Assembly: GCA_002937495.1 (NCBI GenBank)
Contig: PTJW01000008.1
Span: 1-18,452 of the forward strand
Source of the DNA: Pseudomonadota bacterium
GTDB taxonomy: Bacteria > Pseudomonadota > Alphaproteobacteria > UBA1280 > UBA12223
Direction: 5' to 3'
Length of the DNA: 18,452 bases
Shown piece by piece: positions 6,904 through 14,654 of the stretch. Every line of letters begins with the position of its first letter. The stretch's first letter is position 1. Below the pieces are notes generated by a model, which worked only from the letters and a program-made list of their open reading frames with translations, was not told the origin of the DNA and made no database searches. Made by a program: the position numbers and the translations under genes.

Positions 6904-7225
6904 ATTTCTCTAAATGTTTAAGCTTATCTTCAATGTCTGCCCATTCATCGGCATCAGCTAGAGGATCTTTACTTTCTTCAATTACTGGCCAAACTTTACT
7001 CATTTCAGCGTTAATTTCTAAGAATTTTTCTTCGTGTTCCTCTAAATCTTCATCTGCTTTAATAGCATCAATAGGACACTCCGGTACACAAACACCGCAG
7101 TCAATACATTCATCTGGGTTAATAACAAGCATATTAGGGCCTTCGTTGAAAGCTTCAACAGGGCATGAATCAACACAATCAGTGTATTTACATTTAATGC
7201 AATTATCTAATACTACAAATGTCAT
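6902..7225 (-). CDS. fdxA: 7Fe ferredoxin FdxA ([3Fe-4S][4Fe-4S])
   Basis: A 107-residue soluble electron carrier of the FdxA family. The cysteine pattern matches Azotobacter-type 7Fe ferredoxins: Cys9, Cys17 and Cys50 would bind the 3Fe-4S cluster, and Cys21, Cys40, Cys43 and Cys46 the 4Fe-4S cluster. Cys12 is the additional conserved cysteine. After the double cluster domain comes the acidic C-terminal extension (about 60-107) typical of proteobacterial FdxA. The redox partner is not visible here. On the minus strand AAGGA sits about 12 bases before the ATG, a rather long gap. The gene stands alone and ends in the shared terminator. Confidence 0.95.
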   Translation of the reverse strand: MTFVVLDNCIKCKYTDCVDSCPVEAFNEGPNMLVINPDECIDCGVCVPECPIDAIKADEDLEEHEEKFLEINAEMSKVWPVIEESKDPLADADEWADIEDKLKHLEK

Positions 7226-7240
7226 TTTTTTATAAAATCC

Positions 7241-7270
7241 TTGTTTTTACTACTATTTTATTGCTATAAT
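7241..7270 (+). promoter_or_regulatory. Promoter with extended -10 for the DsbA-like unit
   Basis: TGCTATAAT (7262-7270) is a consensus extended -10 box, with TTGTTT (7241-7246) 18 bases upstream of the TATAAT. The start would be near 7277, about 33 bases before the ATG. It lies between divergent genes. Confidence 0.5.
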
Positions 7271-7309
7271 ATCAAAAATATAAAATAACAATAATAAAGC
7301 TAGTGTGTT

Positions 7310-8047
7310 ATGAAAAAAAATATCTTAATTATTTTTACATTATTATTATTAAATATGCAAGCATTTGCTCAAGAAAAATCAGATTCTGAGCAAAAAACCG
7401 ACGATTCTAAGGTTATTGAAGAAAAAGTTGAAGAAGAACAAATACCTTTAGCTGAAAAACTACCAGTTTTGTCTCGTAAAAATCTTATTATTTATGAGTT
7501 TAACCCAGTTAAAAATAAAGATGGAATTGTTACTTTAGTAGAATTTAATGATTTAGGGTGTAAAGAGTGTCTTCAAAAATCAAAAGAATTTTATGCTCAA
7601 CTAATTAAAGAAAATATGAGACATGTTAAAGTTATATATAAGCATGCAAATAGTAATAATTTAAATTTAGTTAATCAACTTGCAATTTCAGGTTTAGTCG
7701 CTGATAGTTTAGGTAAATTTTGGGAATTTAAAAAGCAAGTAGGGTTAAAGGATTATTCAAACTTTGATAATCAAATTAGTTTATTCTTAGAGCTGGGAGC
7801 GGATAAAAATAAATTAACAGATTTACTTAATGATTCTACAAAAACTTTATATCGAAAAATTGATGCAGATGCAAATTATGCATCTAGCTTAAAAAGTAAA
7901 ACTGTACCTATGTTTTATCTAGATGGTTATAAAGTACAAGAAGACCTTACAATACCTGAAATTAACGAATATATTCAAACAAAAGTAGATGGCCACTTAA
8001 AAGCTGTTTATGAAGAGCAAAATAAATACAAGATGGGAAAATTCTAA
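7310..8047 (+). CDS. Exported DsbA-like thioredoxin-fold protein (CKEC)
   Basis: A 245-residue protein with a clear signal peptide, likely cut after AFA (18-20). A charged, glutamate-rich linker (about 22-48) precedes a thioredoxin/DsbA-type domain. The active-site motif is C84-K-E-C87 within LVEFNDLGCKEC, replacing the CPHC or CPYC of classical DsbA. TVP (198-200) is the cis-proline loop facing it, and the helical insertion between them fits the DSBA/DsbG-like fold. It should act in the periplasm as a thiol-disulfide oxidoreductase or disulfide-dependent chaperone. The Lys-Glu dipeptide between the cysteines would change the redox potential relative to DsbA. The next gene starts one base after its stop, so the two are co-translated. 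Its client is unknown; the pseudopilin-like protein two genes on has two cysteines. Confidence 0.85.
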   Translation: MKKNILIIFTLLLLNMQAFAQEKSDSEQKTDDSKVIEEKVEEEQIPLAEKLPVLSRKNLIIYEFNPVKNKDGIVTLVEFNDLGCKECLQKSKEFYAQLIKENMRHVKVIYKHANSNNLNLVNQLAISGLVADSLGKFWEFKKQVGLKDYSNFDNQISLFLELGADKNKLTDLLNDSTKTLYRKIDADANYASSLKSKTVPMFYLDGYKVQEDLTIPEINEYIQTKVDGHLKAVYEEQNKYKMGKF

Positions 8048-8048
8048 A

Positions 8049-10001
8049 ATGCCATTATTTACAAAAGATTTAGAAGTTTTAAAGAAAGACCTAGCCGAGC
8101 TTCGTCACTTTAAACACTTTTATGGCTATAGATCTGAAGAATTAAAATTAGAAGAATATGCAAGGGTTGATTATAACCTTAGCAATGAGGTTCGTGAGTA
8201 TTTAGAGTCATTTGTTAAAGAACAAGAACAAGACCTTAACTGGTTTTCAAAATCATTACTAGACACAGTACCTGAAGAAATTAAGGATGATGAAAATTCA
8301 GACAATAAAGGTGAAGGTGCTGAAAAAACAGATTCAGAAAAAGAAGATGTAAAAGTTAAAGAAGTAAAAAAACCACGAAAAGATAATTCAAATAACTATT
8401 TTAAAGCTCCATCACTAGAGCTATTGTTTGAAAAAGTAGATTTTTATTCATATCAGCAGTCTCAACCTGCAGCAACTTTATTATTTAATGATGAAGTTAA
8501 TGATATTGTAAAAAACCTAGATAGAGTTTTTGTTTTTGAGATTGAACGAATTAAAGCTAATAAATCGACATTTAGTAGTGTAGCTACACTGCCAAAAATT
8601 GAAAAAGTAAGAGCTAAAGTTATTGAAAATAAAATTAACGAAGCTGCTATTTTAATGAGTCGTTTTTATAACGAAAACAAGCAAGAAGTTATTTTAGGAT
8701 ATTTATACTCTGAAATTTTATATGCAAAAACAGCATTGGGTAATCAAAAATCATTATCTAAAGCTAGAGAAGTAGCTTCAACAGTTTGTTTCTTAACTGA
8801 TAGAAGTGATGAAGAGCTAATTTCATACTACAGATATATTTATGTATGTCGTGAATTTAACTATGATAAAGAAAAATCTTTCCAATTATTTAGAGATTTT
8901 GTTCTATTAAATGAAGATAAAATTGTTTCTCCAACAGTCTTAACTCAAAGAAATGGTTTTTACTTAAAATGTTTAATTCTATTTTTACATTTTGATTTTA
9001 ATAACTGGAATATTTATGAGATTGAATCAATCTATAGCTTTGTATATCGTTCTGTATCTGGAGGTGCATTTTATCTATACTTTATTAGACAAAACATGTT
9101 GCCTCATTTAGATACGGTTCGACATTCTAAATTTATTACAGTTGAAGAGAGTTTATATAACATAAAAAACTCTCATGAAAAGCTAATGCATAGTATTCAT
9201 GAAAAATATGATACTGACGGTTTACCTAAAGATGGTTCAAAAAGTATGCATACAGTTGGGCAGAAGTATATACAGACTCTTTTCTTAAATGCTAAGTTAC
9301 CGGATTTTTCAGATTATATTGTAAATACATCACTATCAGGTATTTCATATTTTGATAATACAGCAAATGATAGAATGATGCTTTCACTTGGTATGACAGA
9401 ACATGATTTTTGGCGTTCATGGATTAGTAAAATTTCAGATGAATCTTCATTACAACGATCAGATATTATTCCATTAGAACAAGTTTTTGAAGAATCAACT
9501 CTTCTTGCAAAGTATGAGAAAGTTGCTATAAAAGCTTATGAGTATGAAATAGAAATTTATAATCGTGAAGAGTATCAAGAGATTAGGAATCGTTTAACAG
9601 ATGTTACATCTAGAGGTATCATTAGTGTTATTTTAGGTGAAAATAAGTACTCTGTTTATGACTATGGCTTACAATGGACTGGTATTAAAGAATATTTTGT
9701 AAACTCTAGAATGGCAAGTGATCTTAAGTGTCAGTTAATTTCAGACTTATTATTACAAAAAGGTAAAGCTGGTTTACTTTGGAACTTAGAAGATCTTCAA
9801 ATGATGTTAGAGGCAATTAGTTTAATTATTGATAATAAGCGAATTGGTTTGCAAGCTAGACTAGAGCAGATTATTGAAGCAGAAGAAGAGAAAAATGTTG
9901 ATGATCAATATATGTCATTAACAGAGCATATATCTCTTTACTGGTGGTTATATGTATTATTAATTTCTTTACTTACTATTTTCTTTAAATTAATTTTATA
10001 A
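8049..10001 (+). CDS. Large tail-anchored cytosolic protein, unknown
   Basis: A 650-residue protein I do not recognise. It has a helical N-terminal part (1-75), a highly charged linker rich in Glu, Lys and Asp (about 76-115), a long predominantly helical body (about 118-615), and one hydrophobic segment at the extreme C-terminus (about 628-650, in SLYWWLYVLLISLL). There is no signal peptide, so the body should lie in the cytosol, held to the inner membrane by its tail. An in-frame ATG at 8010 inside the preceding gene has no ribosome site. I chose 8049 because GGGAAA (8035-8040) precedes it and it starts one base after the upstream stop. The pseudopilin-like gene follows after 26 bases. It may be a scaffold or assembly factor, but no domain supports this. 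Confidence 0.8.
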   Translation: MPLFTKDLEVLKKDLAELRHFKHFYGYRSEELKLEEYARVDYNLSNEVREYLESFVKEQEQDLNWFSKSLLDTVPEEIKDDENSDNKGEGAEKTDSEKEDVKVKEVKKPRKDNSNNYFKAPSLELLFEKVDFYSYQQSQPAATLLFNDEVNDIVKNLDRVFVFEIERIKANKSTFSSVATLPKIEKVRAKVIENKINEAAILMSRFYNENKQEVILGYLYSEILYAKTALGNQKSLSKAREVASTVCFLTDRSDEELISYYRYIYVCREFNYDKEKSFQLFRDFVLLNEDKIVSPTVLTQRNGFYLKCLILFLHFDFNNWNIYEIESIYSFVYRSVSGGAFYLYFIRQNMLPHLDTVRHSKFITVEESLYNIKNSHEKLMHSIHEKYDTDGLPKDGSKSMHTVGQKYIQTLFLNAKLPDFSDYIVNTSLSGISYFDNTANDRMMLSLGMTEHDFWRSWISKISDESSLQRSDIIPLEQVFEESTLLAKYEKVAIKAYEYEIEIYNREEYQEIRNRLTDVTSRGIISVILGENKYSVYDYGLQWTGIKEYFVNSRMASDLKCQLISDLLLQKGKAGLLWNLEDLQMMLEAISLIIDNKRIGLQARLEQIIEAEEEKNVDDQYMSLTEHISLYWWLYVLLISLLTIFFKLIL

Positions 10002-10027
10002 AAGTAATACTAATTGGGAGATAAAAT

Positions 10028-10600
10028 ATGAAAAAAGGAGCAATGTTTGGCTTAGATGCACGAATTGCACTAGCAATATTTGGAGCTTTATCGGTTATAT
10101 CTGGTGCTGCATTATATAGTGCTATTAAACAATCTCGAGCAATTGCATATTTAACAGAAATGCAAGAGTTTGCAAAGGCATGGGAGCAGTTTTACTTAGA
10201 TACAGGAGTTGAGTTTTTACACCATGCTACATCAGGTGGTAATTATTATGTATTTAAAGCAGGTGCATTAGAAAATAACCCAGGTGTTGATGGCTGGAAA
10301 GGACCTTATGCATCATCAGAAAATAGCCAAGGACATTTTAGACATATAATGATGCTATCTCCTGATGTTACATGGCCAGACTCTTCATTGCTTGATGGTT
10401 GGTCAGATGGTATTTGTACAAGTGGTAGAACTTGCGCTATTTGGACAAGAACATTTCCAGGTGCTGGTGAATTAGATGAATCATTAGCTACAGCAATTGA
10501 TGAATATGTTGATGAAGGTGATGGTAAATCTGCTGGTTCATTTAGATGGGATGATGGCTATAGTTATAAAATTACAGGAACTAAAAATCCGCATGATTAA
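10028..10600 (+). CDS. Type IV pilin/pseudopilin-like protein
   Basis: A 190-residue protein with the architecture of a type II secretion or type IV pseudopilin: a very short basic leader (MKK), a single N-terminal hydrophobic helix (about 11-33, ARIALAIFGALSVISG) continuing into an amphipathic helix, and a globular C-terminal domain. GWKGPY (89-94) matches the W-x-GPY segment of GspG-like pseudopilins. Aligning the helix with FTLIE places cleavage after Ala5, giving a mature MFGLD start, so position -1 is Ala rather than Gly and +5 is Asp10 rather than Glu. Cys130 and Cys136 could form a disulfide. GGAG (10017-10020) lies 7 bases before the ATG. No pilus ATPase, secretin or prepilin peptidase gene is nearby. 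A terminator follows. Confidence 0.75.
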   Translation: MKKGAMFGLDARIALAIFGALSVISGAALYSAIKQSRAIAYLTEMQEFAKAWEQFYLDTGVEFLHHATSGGNYYVFKAGALENNPGVDGWKGPYASSENSQGHFRHIMMLSPDVTWPDSSLLDGWSDGICTSGRTCAIWTRTFPGAGELDESLATAIDEYVDEGDGKSAGSFRWDDGYSYKITGTKNPHD

Positions 10601-10608
10601 AAATTAAT

Positions 10609-10636
10609 AAGCTCTGTACTTGCTACAGGGCTTTTT
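10609..10636 (+). terminator. Rho-independent terminator after the pseudopilin-like gene
   Basis: AAGCTCTGTA (10609-10618) pairs with TACAGGGCTT (10624-10633), with one T-G wobble and a five-base loop, followed by more T residues. Confidence 0.85.
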
Positions 10637-10683
10637 GCATGCTATATTAAGCACTATAAATCAGATATATTTAGGAGAAATTT

Positions 10684-11610
10684 ATGAAAATAGTTTTTAT
10701 GGGTAGCCCAGATTTTGCCTTACCTAGTTTAAAATCATTACATGAAAATTCAGATGTAGAAGTTGTAGCCGTTTTTTCTCAGCCAGCTAAAAAGCAAGGT
10801 AGAAAAATGCAACTTAAAGATACTGTAATTGCATCATTTGCTAAAGAAAATGACATTCCAGTTCATACTCCTGTTAAACTAGATGCCGAGCAAGTTGAAA
10901 TTTTAGAACAATATAATGCAGACCTAATTTGTGTTGTTGCATATGGCTTATTATTACCTGAAAGCGTTTTAAATGTTGCTCCTTGTATTAATGTTCATCC
11001 ATCAAGCTTACCTCGTTTTAGAGGTGCTGCTCCATTACAGCATACTTTAATTGCTGGTGATAAAACAACAGATATGTGCATTATGGCTATGGAAAAAGGC
11101 CTAGATACTGGTGATGTTTTTAAAAGAATTTCATATGAACTATCTGATGATACATATTTAGATACTCACCATGACTATATGGCATCAGAAGGTGCAGAGC
11201 ATTTATTAGATGTTGTTTTAAACTGGGATAATTATAAAGATAAAGCAGTTAAGCAAGTTGAAGATGGTGTTATTTATGCTCATAAAATAGATAAATCTAC
11301 ACAAAAACTAGACTTTTCAAAAACGGCAACTGAACTTTATAACTTAGTAAGAGGTTTAAGCCCAGTACCAGGTGGTATTGTAAGTTTTGAAGATGTAAAC
11401 TATAAAATTTATAAAACACAAGTAATCCTTCAAGACCATTCATATAAAAATGGCGAAGTAGTTTTTGCAGATAGAAAAAATGGCTTAGTAGTAGCTTGTG
11501 CAAAAGATTTATTAAGATTAGAAATTATTCAAAAACCAGGTAAAGGTAAAATGAATGATATTGACCTTTTAAATGGTTTAAAAATTAATATAGGTGATTG
11601 CTTTGACTAG
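10684..11610 (+). CDS. fmt: Methionyl-tRNA formyltransferase
   Basis: Transfers a formyl group from 10-formyltetrahydrofolate to methionyl-initiator tRNA. At 308 residues the length is normal. The N-terminal formyltransferase domain has IVFMGSPDFALPSL (3-16) at its start, the catalytic trio Asn103, His105 and Asp141 (in INVHPSSLP and GLDTGDV), and the loop SLPRFRGAAP (108-117). The C-terminal OB-like domain (about 205-308) includes QKPGKGKM (283-290), matching the conserved segment near the end. AGGAG lies about 6 bases before the ATG. The common partner def (peptide deformylase) is not beside it; truA follows and overlaps the end of fmt. Confidence 0.97.
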   Translation: MKIVFMGSPDFALPSLKSLHENSDVEVVAVFSQPAKKQGRKMQLKDTVIASFAKENDIPVHTPVKLDAEQVEILEQYNADLICVVAYGLLLPESVLNVAPCINVHPSSLPRFRGAAPLQHTLIAGDKTTDMCIMAMEKGLDTGDVFKRISYELSDDTYLDTHHDYMASEGAEHLLDVVLNWDNYKDKAVKQVEDGVIYAHKIDKSTQKLDFSKTATELYNLVRGLSPVPGGIVSFEDVNYKIYKTQVILQDHSYKNGEVVFADRKNGLVVACAKDLLRLEIIQKPGKGKMNDIDLLNGLKINIGDCFD

Positions 11611-12424
11611 AAATATTAAATTAACAGTAGAGTATGACGGTTCACGCTTTTTTGGTTTTCAACGCCAAGAAAAGTTAATAACTGTACAAGGAGAAATTGA
11701 AAAAGGTCTTAAAACTCTTACTGGGTTAGATCATAACTTAACTGTAGCAGGTCGAACAGATAAAGGTGTTCATGCTACTGCACAGGTGTGTAATTTTCAT
11801 ACAGAATGTAAGTATGAGTTAATTGCATTTTTAGATGGTATTAATAAATATCTACCAGATGATGTTAAAGTTGTAAAAGCTGAAGAAGTTGAAGAAAGCT
11901 TTAACTCTAGATTTAGTGCAAGAAGCAGAAGTTATGAGTACTATATTTTAAACCGTAGAGCGCCCTCAGCAGTTCATAGTAAAAGAATTACACGAGTTAA
12001 AGATCCGTTAGATGTAGATAAAATGCAGCAAGCAGCAAATGACTTAGTAGGTTATCATGACTTTTCATCATTTAGAACTTCAGTTTGCCAAGCTAAAACT
12101 CCATTAACAGAGCTTTACTCAATTAAACTAGAGCGTATTAAGTTTGGTGATGATTTAATTATTAAAGCAAGCATTCATGGTCGTGCATTTTTACATAACA
12201 TGGTAAGAATTATCATGGGTACTTTAGTAGAAATTGGTAAAGGTACTGAAGATGTAGACTTTGCTAAAAAAGCCCTTGAAGCAAAAGACAGAACAAAAGC
12301 TGGCCCTACATTGCAGCCAGATGGTTTATTTTTTGTTGGTGTAAGCTATGAAGATAACGGTAAATTAAACCATGAAGTATATGATGTTCAGCCTGTGGTA
12401 AAACCAGATATTTCAGATTTATAA
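11603..12424 (+). CDS. truA: tRNA pseudouridine(38-40) synthase
   Basis: Converts uridines 38-40 in the anticodon arm of tRNAs to pseudouridine. From the start used here the protein has 273 residues. The catalytic aspartate is Asp53 in AGRTDKGVHA; VEYDGSRFFGFQRQ near the N-terminus and GRAFLHNMVRIIMGTL in the C-terminal half are family signatures. No ATG is available. A TTG at 11603 gives MTRNIKLTVEYDG and is preceded by AGGTGAT (11592-11598), which can pair with the 16S tail. The in-frame GTG at 11594 lies inside that pairing site and has no site of its own, so I prefer TTG; GTG would add three residues. Either start lies inside fmt, so translation is probably coupled. Confidence 0.93.
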   Translation: MTRNIKLTVEYDGSRFFGFQRQEKLITVQGEIEKGLKTLTGLDHNLTVAGRTDKGVHATAQVCNFHTECKYELIAFLDGINKYLPDDVKVVKAEEVEESFNSRFSARSRSYEYYILNRRAPSAVHSKRITRVKDPLDVDKMQQAANDLVGYHDFSSFRTSVCQAKTPLTELYSIKLERIKFGDDLIIKASIHGRAFLHNMVRIIMGTLVEIGKGTEDVDFAKKALEAKDRTKAGPTLQPDGLFFVGVSYEDNGKLNHEVYDVQPVVKPDISDL

Positions 12425-12440
12425 AAAAATGTTAATATAT

Positions 12441-12472
12441 AAGCCTTTTCAAGTATTTGAAAGGGCTTTTTG
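12441..12472 (+). terminator. Rho-independent terminator after truA
   Basis: AAGCCTTTTCAA (12441-12452) pairs with TTGAAAGGGCTT (12457-12468), 12 bp with one T-G wobble and a four-base loop, then a T tract. Confidence 0.88.
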
Positions 12473-12473
12473 C

Positions 12474-12502
12474 TTGCTAATTTGTTCATAATATTATAAA
12501 AT
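12474..12502 (+). promoter_or_regulatory. Candidate promoter of the fabZ-lpx operon
   Basis: TTGCTA (12474-12479) and TAAAAT (12497-12502) are 17 bases apart, directly after the truA terminator. The start would be near 12509, about 37 bases before fabZ. Other AT-rich hexamers nearby make the exact choice uncertain. Confidence 0.35.
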
Positions 12503-12545
12503 ATATACGAGATTATCTAATTACACTAAAGGAAAACTAAAAGTT

Positions 12546-12986
12546 ATGCAATTAAATAGAGAAGATGTAAAAAAACTAATCGCTCATAGAGATCCAATTT
12601 TACTAATTGATAGAGTTGTAAACATTGATACAGAAAATGAAGAAATCCACGCGCAGTTTGATGTTAAAGAAGACTGGGATATTTTAGGTGGACACTTCCC
12701 TGGTAATCCAATTATGCCAGGTGTATTAACTGTTGAAGCATCAGCACAAGCATCAGCTGTTTTAACAAATACTTTATTAGGTAAAACATCAGAAGAAGTA
12801 CTATTTTACTTTGCAGCAATTGAAAATGTAAGATTTAAAGCACCTGTTTTACCAGGTAATACTATTGATATGAAAGTAAAGATTACAAAAAGAAAAGCTT
12901 CAATCGTTAAATCAGAAGCAAAAATTTATGTAGATGATAAGTTAGTAACTGAGTGTGCTTTTACAGCAAAAGTTTTAGATAGATAA
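12546..12986 (+). CDS. fabZ: 3-hydroxyacyl-[ACP] dehydratase
   Basis: Removes water from 3-hydroxyacyl-ACP in fatty acid elongation. The 146-residue hot-dog protein has AHRDPILLIDRV (13-24) and the active-site stretch GGHFPGNPIMPGVLTVEASAQ (48-68), whose catalytic residues are His50 and Glu64. Length and motifs are standard. FabZ competes with LpxA for 3-hydroxyacyl-ACP, which explains why the two are kept together; here lpxA follows after 38 bases. AAAGGA (12528-12533) is 12 bases before the ATG, longer than usual. lpxD, which precedes fabZ in many Proteobacteria, is absent; the previous gene is truA, behind a terminator. Confidence 0.97.
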   Translation: MQLNREDVKKLIAHRDPILLIDRVVNIDTENEEIHAQFDVKEDWDILGGHFPGNPIMPGVLTVEASAQASAVLTNTLLGKTSEEVLFYFAAIENVRFKAPVLPGNTIDMKVKITKRKASIVKSEAKIYVDDKLVTECAFTAKVLDR

Positions 12987-13024
12987 TGTGTCGGTTTTTT
13001 AAATAAAATATTACGGAGAGAAAT

Positions 13025-13816
13025 ATGTCAAATATTCACCCAACAGCAATTATTGAAGAAGGTGCAGTAATTCCTGCTTCAAGTATTGTTGGTCCATATT
13101 GTATTGTTGGTAAAGATGTTAAGTTAGGCGAAGACTGCCACTTACATAGCCATGTTGTTATTAGAGGTAATACAACAATTGGTGATAAATGTGAAGTTTA
13201 CCCATTTGCATCACTTGGTGGTAATCCACCAGACTTAAAATTTAAAGGTGAAGAAACATACCTTGAAATTGGTAATAATAACTCAATTAGAGAATATGTA
13301 ACAATTAACTTAGGTACAGGTGCTGGCGGTGGCTTAACAAAAGTTGGTAATAATAACTTAATTATGCCGCTTTGTCATATCGCTCATGATTGCTTTGTTG
13401 GTAACAACATTGTAATGAGCCACAGTGCTATGTTAGCAGGCCATGTTATTATTGATGATAATGCTATTTTAGGCGGTATGAGTGGTATCCACCAGTTTAC
13501 AAGAATTGGTAAAAACGCAATGATTGGCGGTGGTTCACTGGTTATTCAAGATGTTATTCCTTACGGTTTAGTTTCAGGTAATAGAGCTCACTTAGAAAAC
13601 TTAAACTTAATTGGTCTACAAAGAAAAGGTTTCTCAAAATCAGAAATTAAAGATTTAAGACTAGCATATAGCCAGATCTTCACACCTGATGAAAGAACAT
13701 TCAACGATAGATTAGAAGAAGTAGCAAAAGAATATGATGATAACCCACATGTTTTAGAAATTGTTAACTTTATTAAATACTCTAAAAAAGGAGTTTGTAA
13801 ACCAAATGCAGATTAA
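13025..13816 (+). CDS. lpxA: UDP-N-acetylglucosamine acyltransferase
   Basis: First enzyme of lipid A synthesis: moves a 3-hydroxyacyl chain from ACP to the 3-OH of UDP-GlcNAc. The 263-residue protein is a left-handed beta-helix made of hexapeptide repeats (about 1-185) with a helical C-terminal domain. The catalytic base is His121 in HIAHDC (118-123); GGGLTKVGNNN (101-111) and GIHQF (154-158) are family landmarks. Gly169, in MIGGGS, aligns with the E. coli acyl-ruler residue Gly173, suggesting a long chain such as C14 is accepted; that is inference. GGAGAG lies just before the ATG. Its last 11 bases overlap the start of lpxI. Confidence 0.97.
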   Translation: MSNIHPTAIIEEGAVIPASSIVGPYCIVGKDVKLGEDCHLHSHVVIRGNTTIGDKCEVYPFASLGGNPPDLKFKGEETYLEIGNNNSIREYVTINLGTGAGGGLTKVGNNNLIMPLCHIAHDCFVGNNIVMSHSAMLAGHVIIDDNAILGGMSGIHQFTRIGKNAMIGGGSLVIQDVIPYGLVSGNRAHLENLNLIGLQRKGFSKSEIKDLRLAYSQIFTPDERTFNDRLEEVAKEYDDNPHVLEIVNFIKYSKKGVCKPNAD

Positions 13817-14654
13817 TTTAACTGATAAGAAAATTGGTATTTTAGCTGGTGGGGGTGACTTACCTGCAAAAATTATTGATAAATGTAAGCAAGATGGTAA
13901 AGAATTTTTTGTAATTACATTTAAAGACCAAGACAGACCTACAAACTATGATTCACTTGCTGTTAATGAAACAGCAGAGTTTGGTTTAGGTGCAGTAGGT
14001 GCAGTTATTAAAAAGCTAAAGCAAGAAAATGTAGAAGAGCTAGTACTAGCTGGTTACATTAAAAAACCTTCTTTATTTAATTTAAACCTAGATTTAACAG
14101 GTGTTAAAATTTTAGCAAAAGTTGCAGTTCATCATGATGATAAGCTTTTAAGAGCAATCGCTGATGAAATGGAAACAAAAGGGTTTACATTATTAGGTGC
14201 TCATAACTTATGTGATGATTTACTTATTGGTAATGAAATTCTTTCAGGTAAAAAGCTAGCTACTACAAAGTCAGATGATATTGTTTTAGGTATTAAAATG
14301 GCTCATGAAATTGGTAAGCTAGATATTGGCCAAGCAGTTATTGTTAAAGACAAAGTAATTTTGGGCGTTGAAGCTGTTGAAGGTACAGATGCTTTAATTG
14401 AAAGATGCGCAGCACTTAGAGGTAAAGATGCAAAAGGAGGTTTATTAATTAAAATGAGCAAACCTCAGCAAAACTTAAACCTAGATATGCCATCAATTGG
14501 TATTAAAACTATCAAAAAATTAGCAGAGCATGGCTATGATGGCGTTGTAGTTTCTGCAAATTCAACAATCTTTTTAGATAAAGATGAAAGCATTAAAGTT
14601 GCTGAAAAGCATAACTTACTAGTAGCTGGAGTTGATGTAAATGACTGTGAGTAA
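13806..14654 (+). CDS. lpxI: UDP-2,3-diacylglucosamine pyrophosphatase LpxI
   Basis: Hydrolyses UDP-2,3-diacylglucosamine to lipid X and UMP, the step done by LpxH in gammaproteobacteria. The 282-residue length matches Caulobacter LpxI. The protein starts with IGILAGGGDLP (10-20), has VEGTDALIERCAALRG (191-206), and ends with the family segment KPQQNLNLDMPSIG (219-232), whose Asp227 is the likely counterpart of the catalytic aspartate known in Caulobacter (inference by alignment from memory). An earlier in-frame ATG at 13761 lies deep inside lpxA. I chose 13806 because its product begins just before the conserved GGGD loop and AAGGAG (13788-13793) lies upstream, at a long 12-base gap. The lpxB start overlaps its end by 14 bases. 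Confidence 0.95.
   Translation: MQINLTDKKIGILAGGGDLPAKIIDKCKQDGKEFFVITFKDQDRPTNYDSLAVNETAEFGLGAVGAVIKKLKQENVEELVLAGYIKKPSLFNLNLDLTGVKILAKVAVHHDDKLLRAIADEMETKGFTLLGAHNLCDDLLIGNEILSGKKLATTKSDDIVLGIKMAHEIGKLDIGQAVIVKDKVILGVEAVEGTDALIERCAALRGKDAKGGLLIKMSKPQQNLNLDMPSIGIKTIKKLAEHGYDGVVVSANSTIFLDKDESIKVAEKHNLLVAGVDVNDCE

Noticed and set aside
6933..7235. A 100-residue open frame on the plus strand opposite fdxA
   Set aside because: It is the serine-rich antisense shadow of the ferredoxin gene, whose cysteine pattern is unmistakable on the minus strand.
8010..8048. Earlier start of the 650-residue protein inside the DsbA-like gene
   Set aside because: No ribosome site before 8010, while 8049 follows the upstream stop by one base and has GGGAAA ahead of it.
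11297..11503. A 68-residue minus-strand open frame inside fmt
   Set aside because: Antisense shadow; the fmt C-terminal domain is intact on the other strand.
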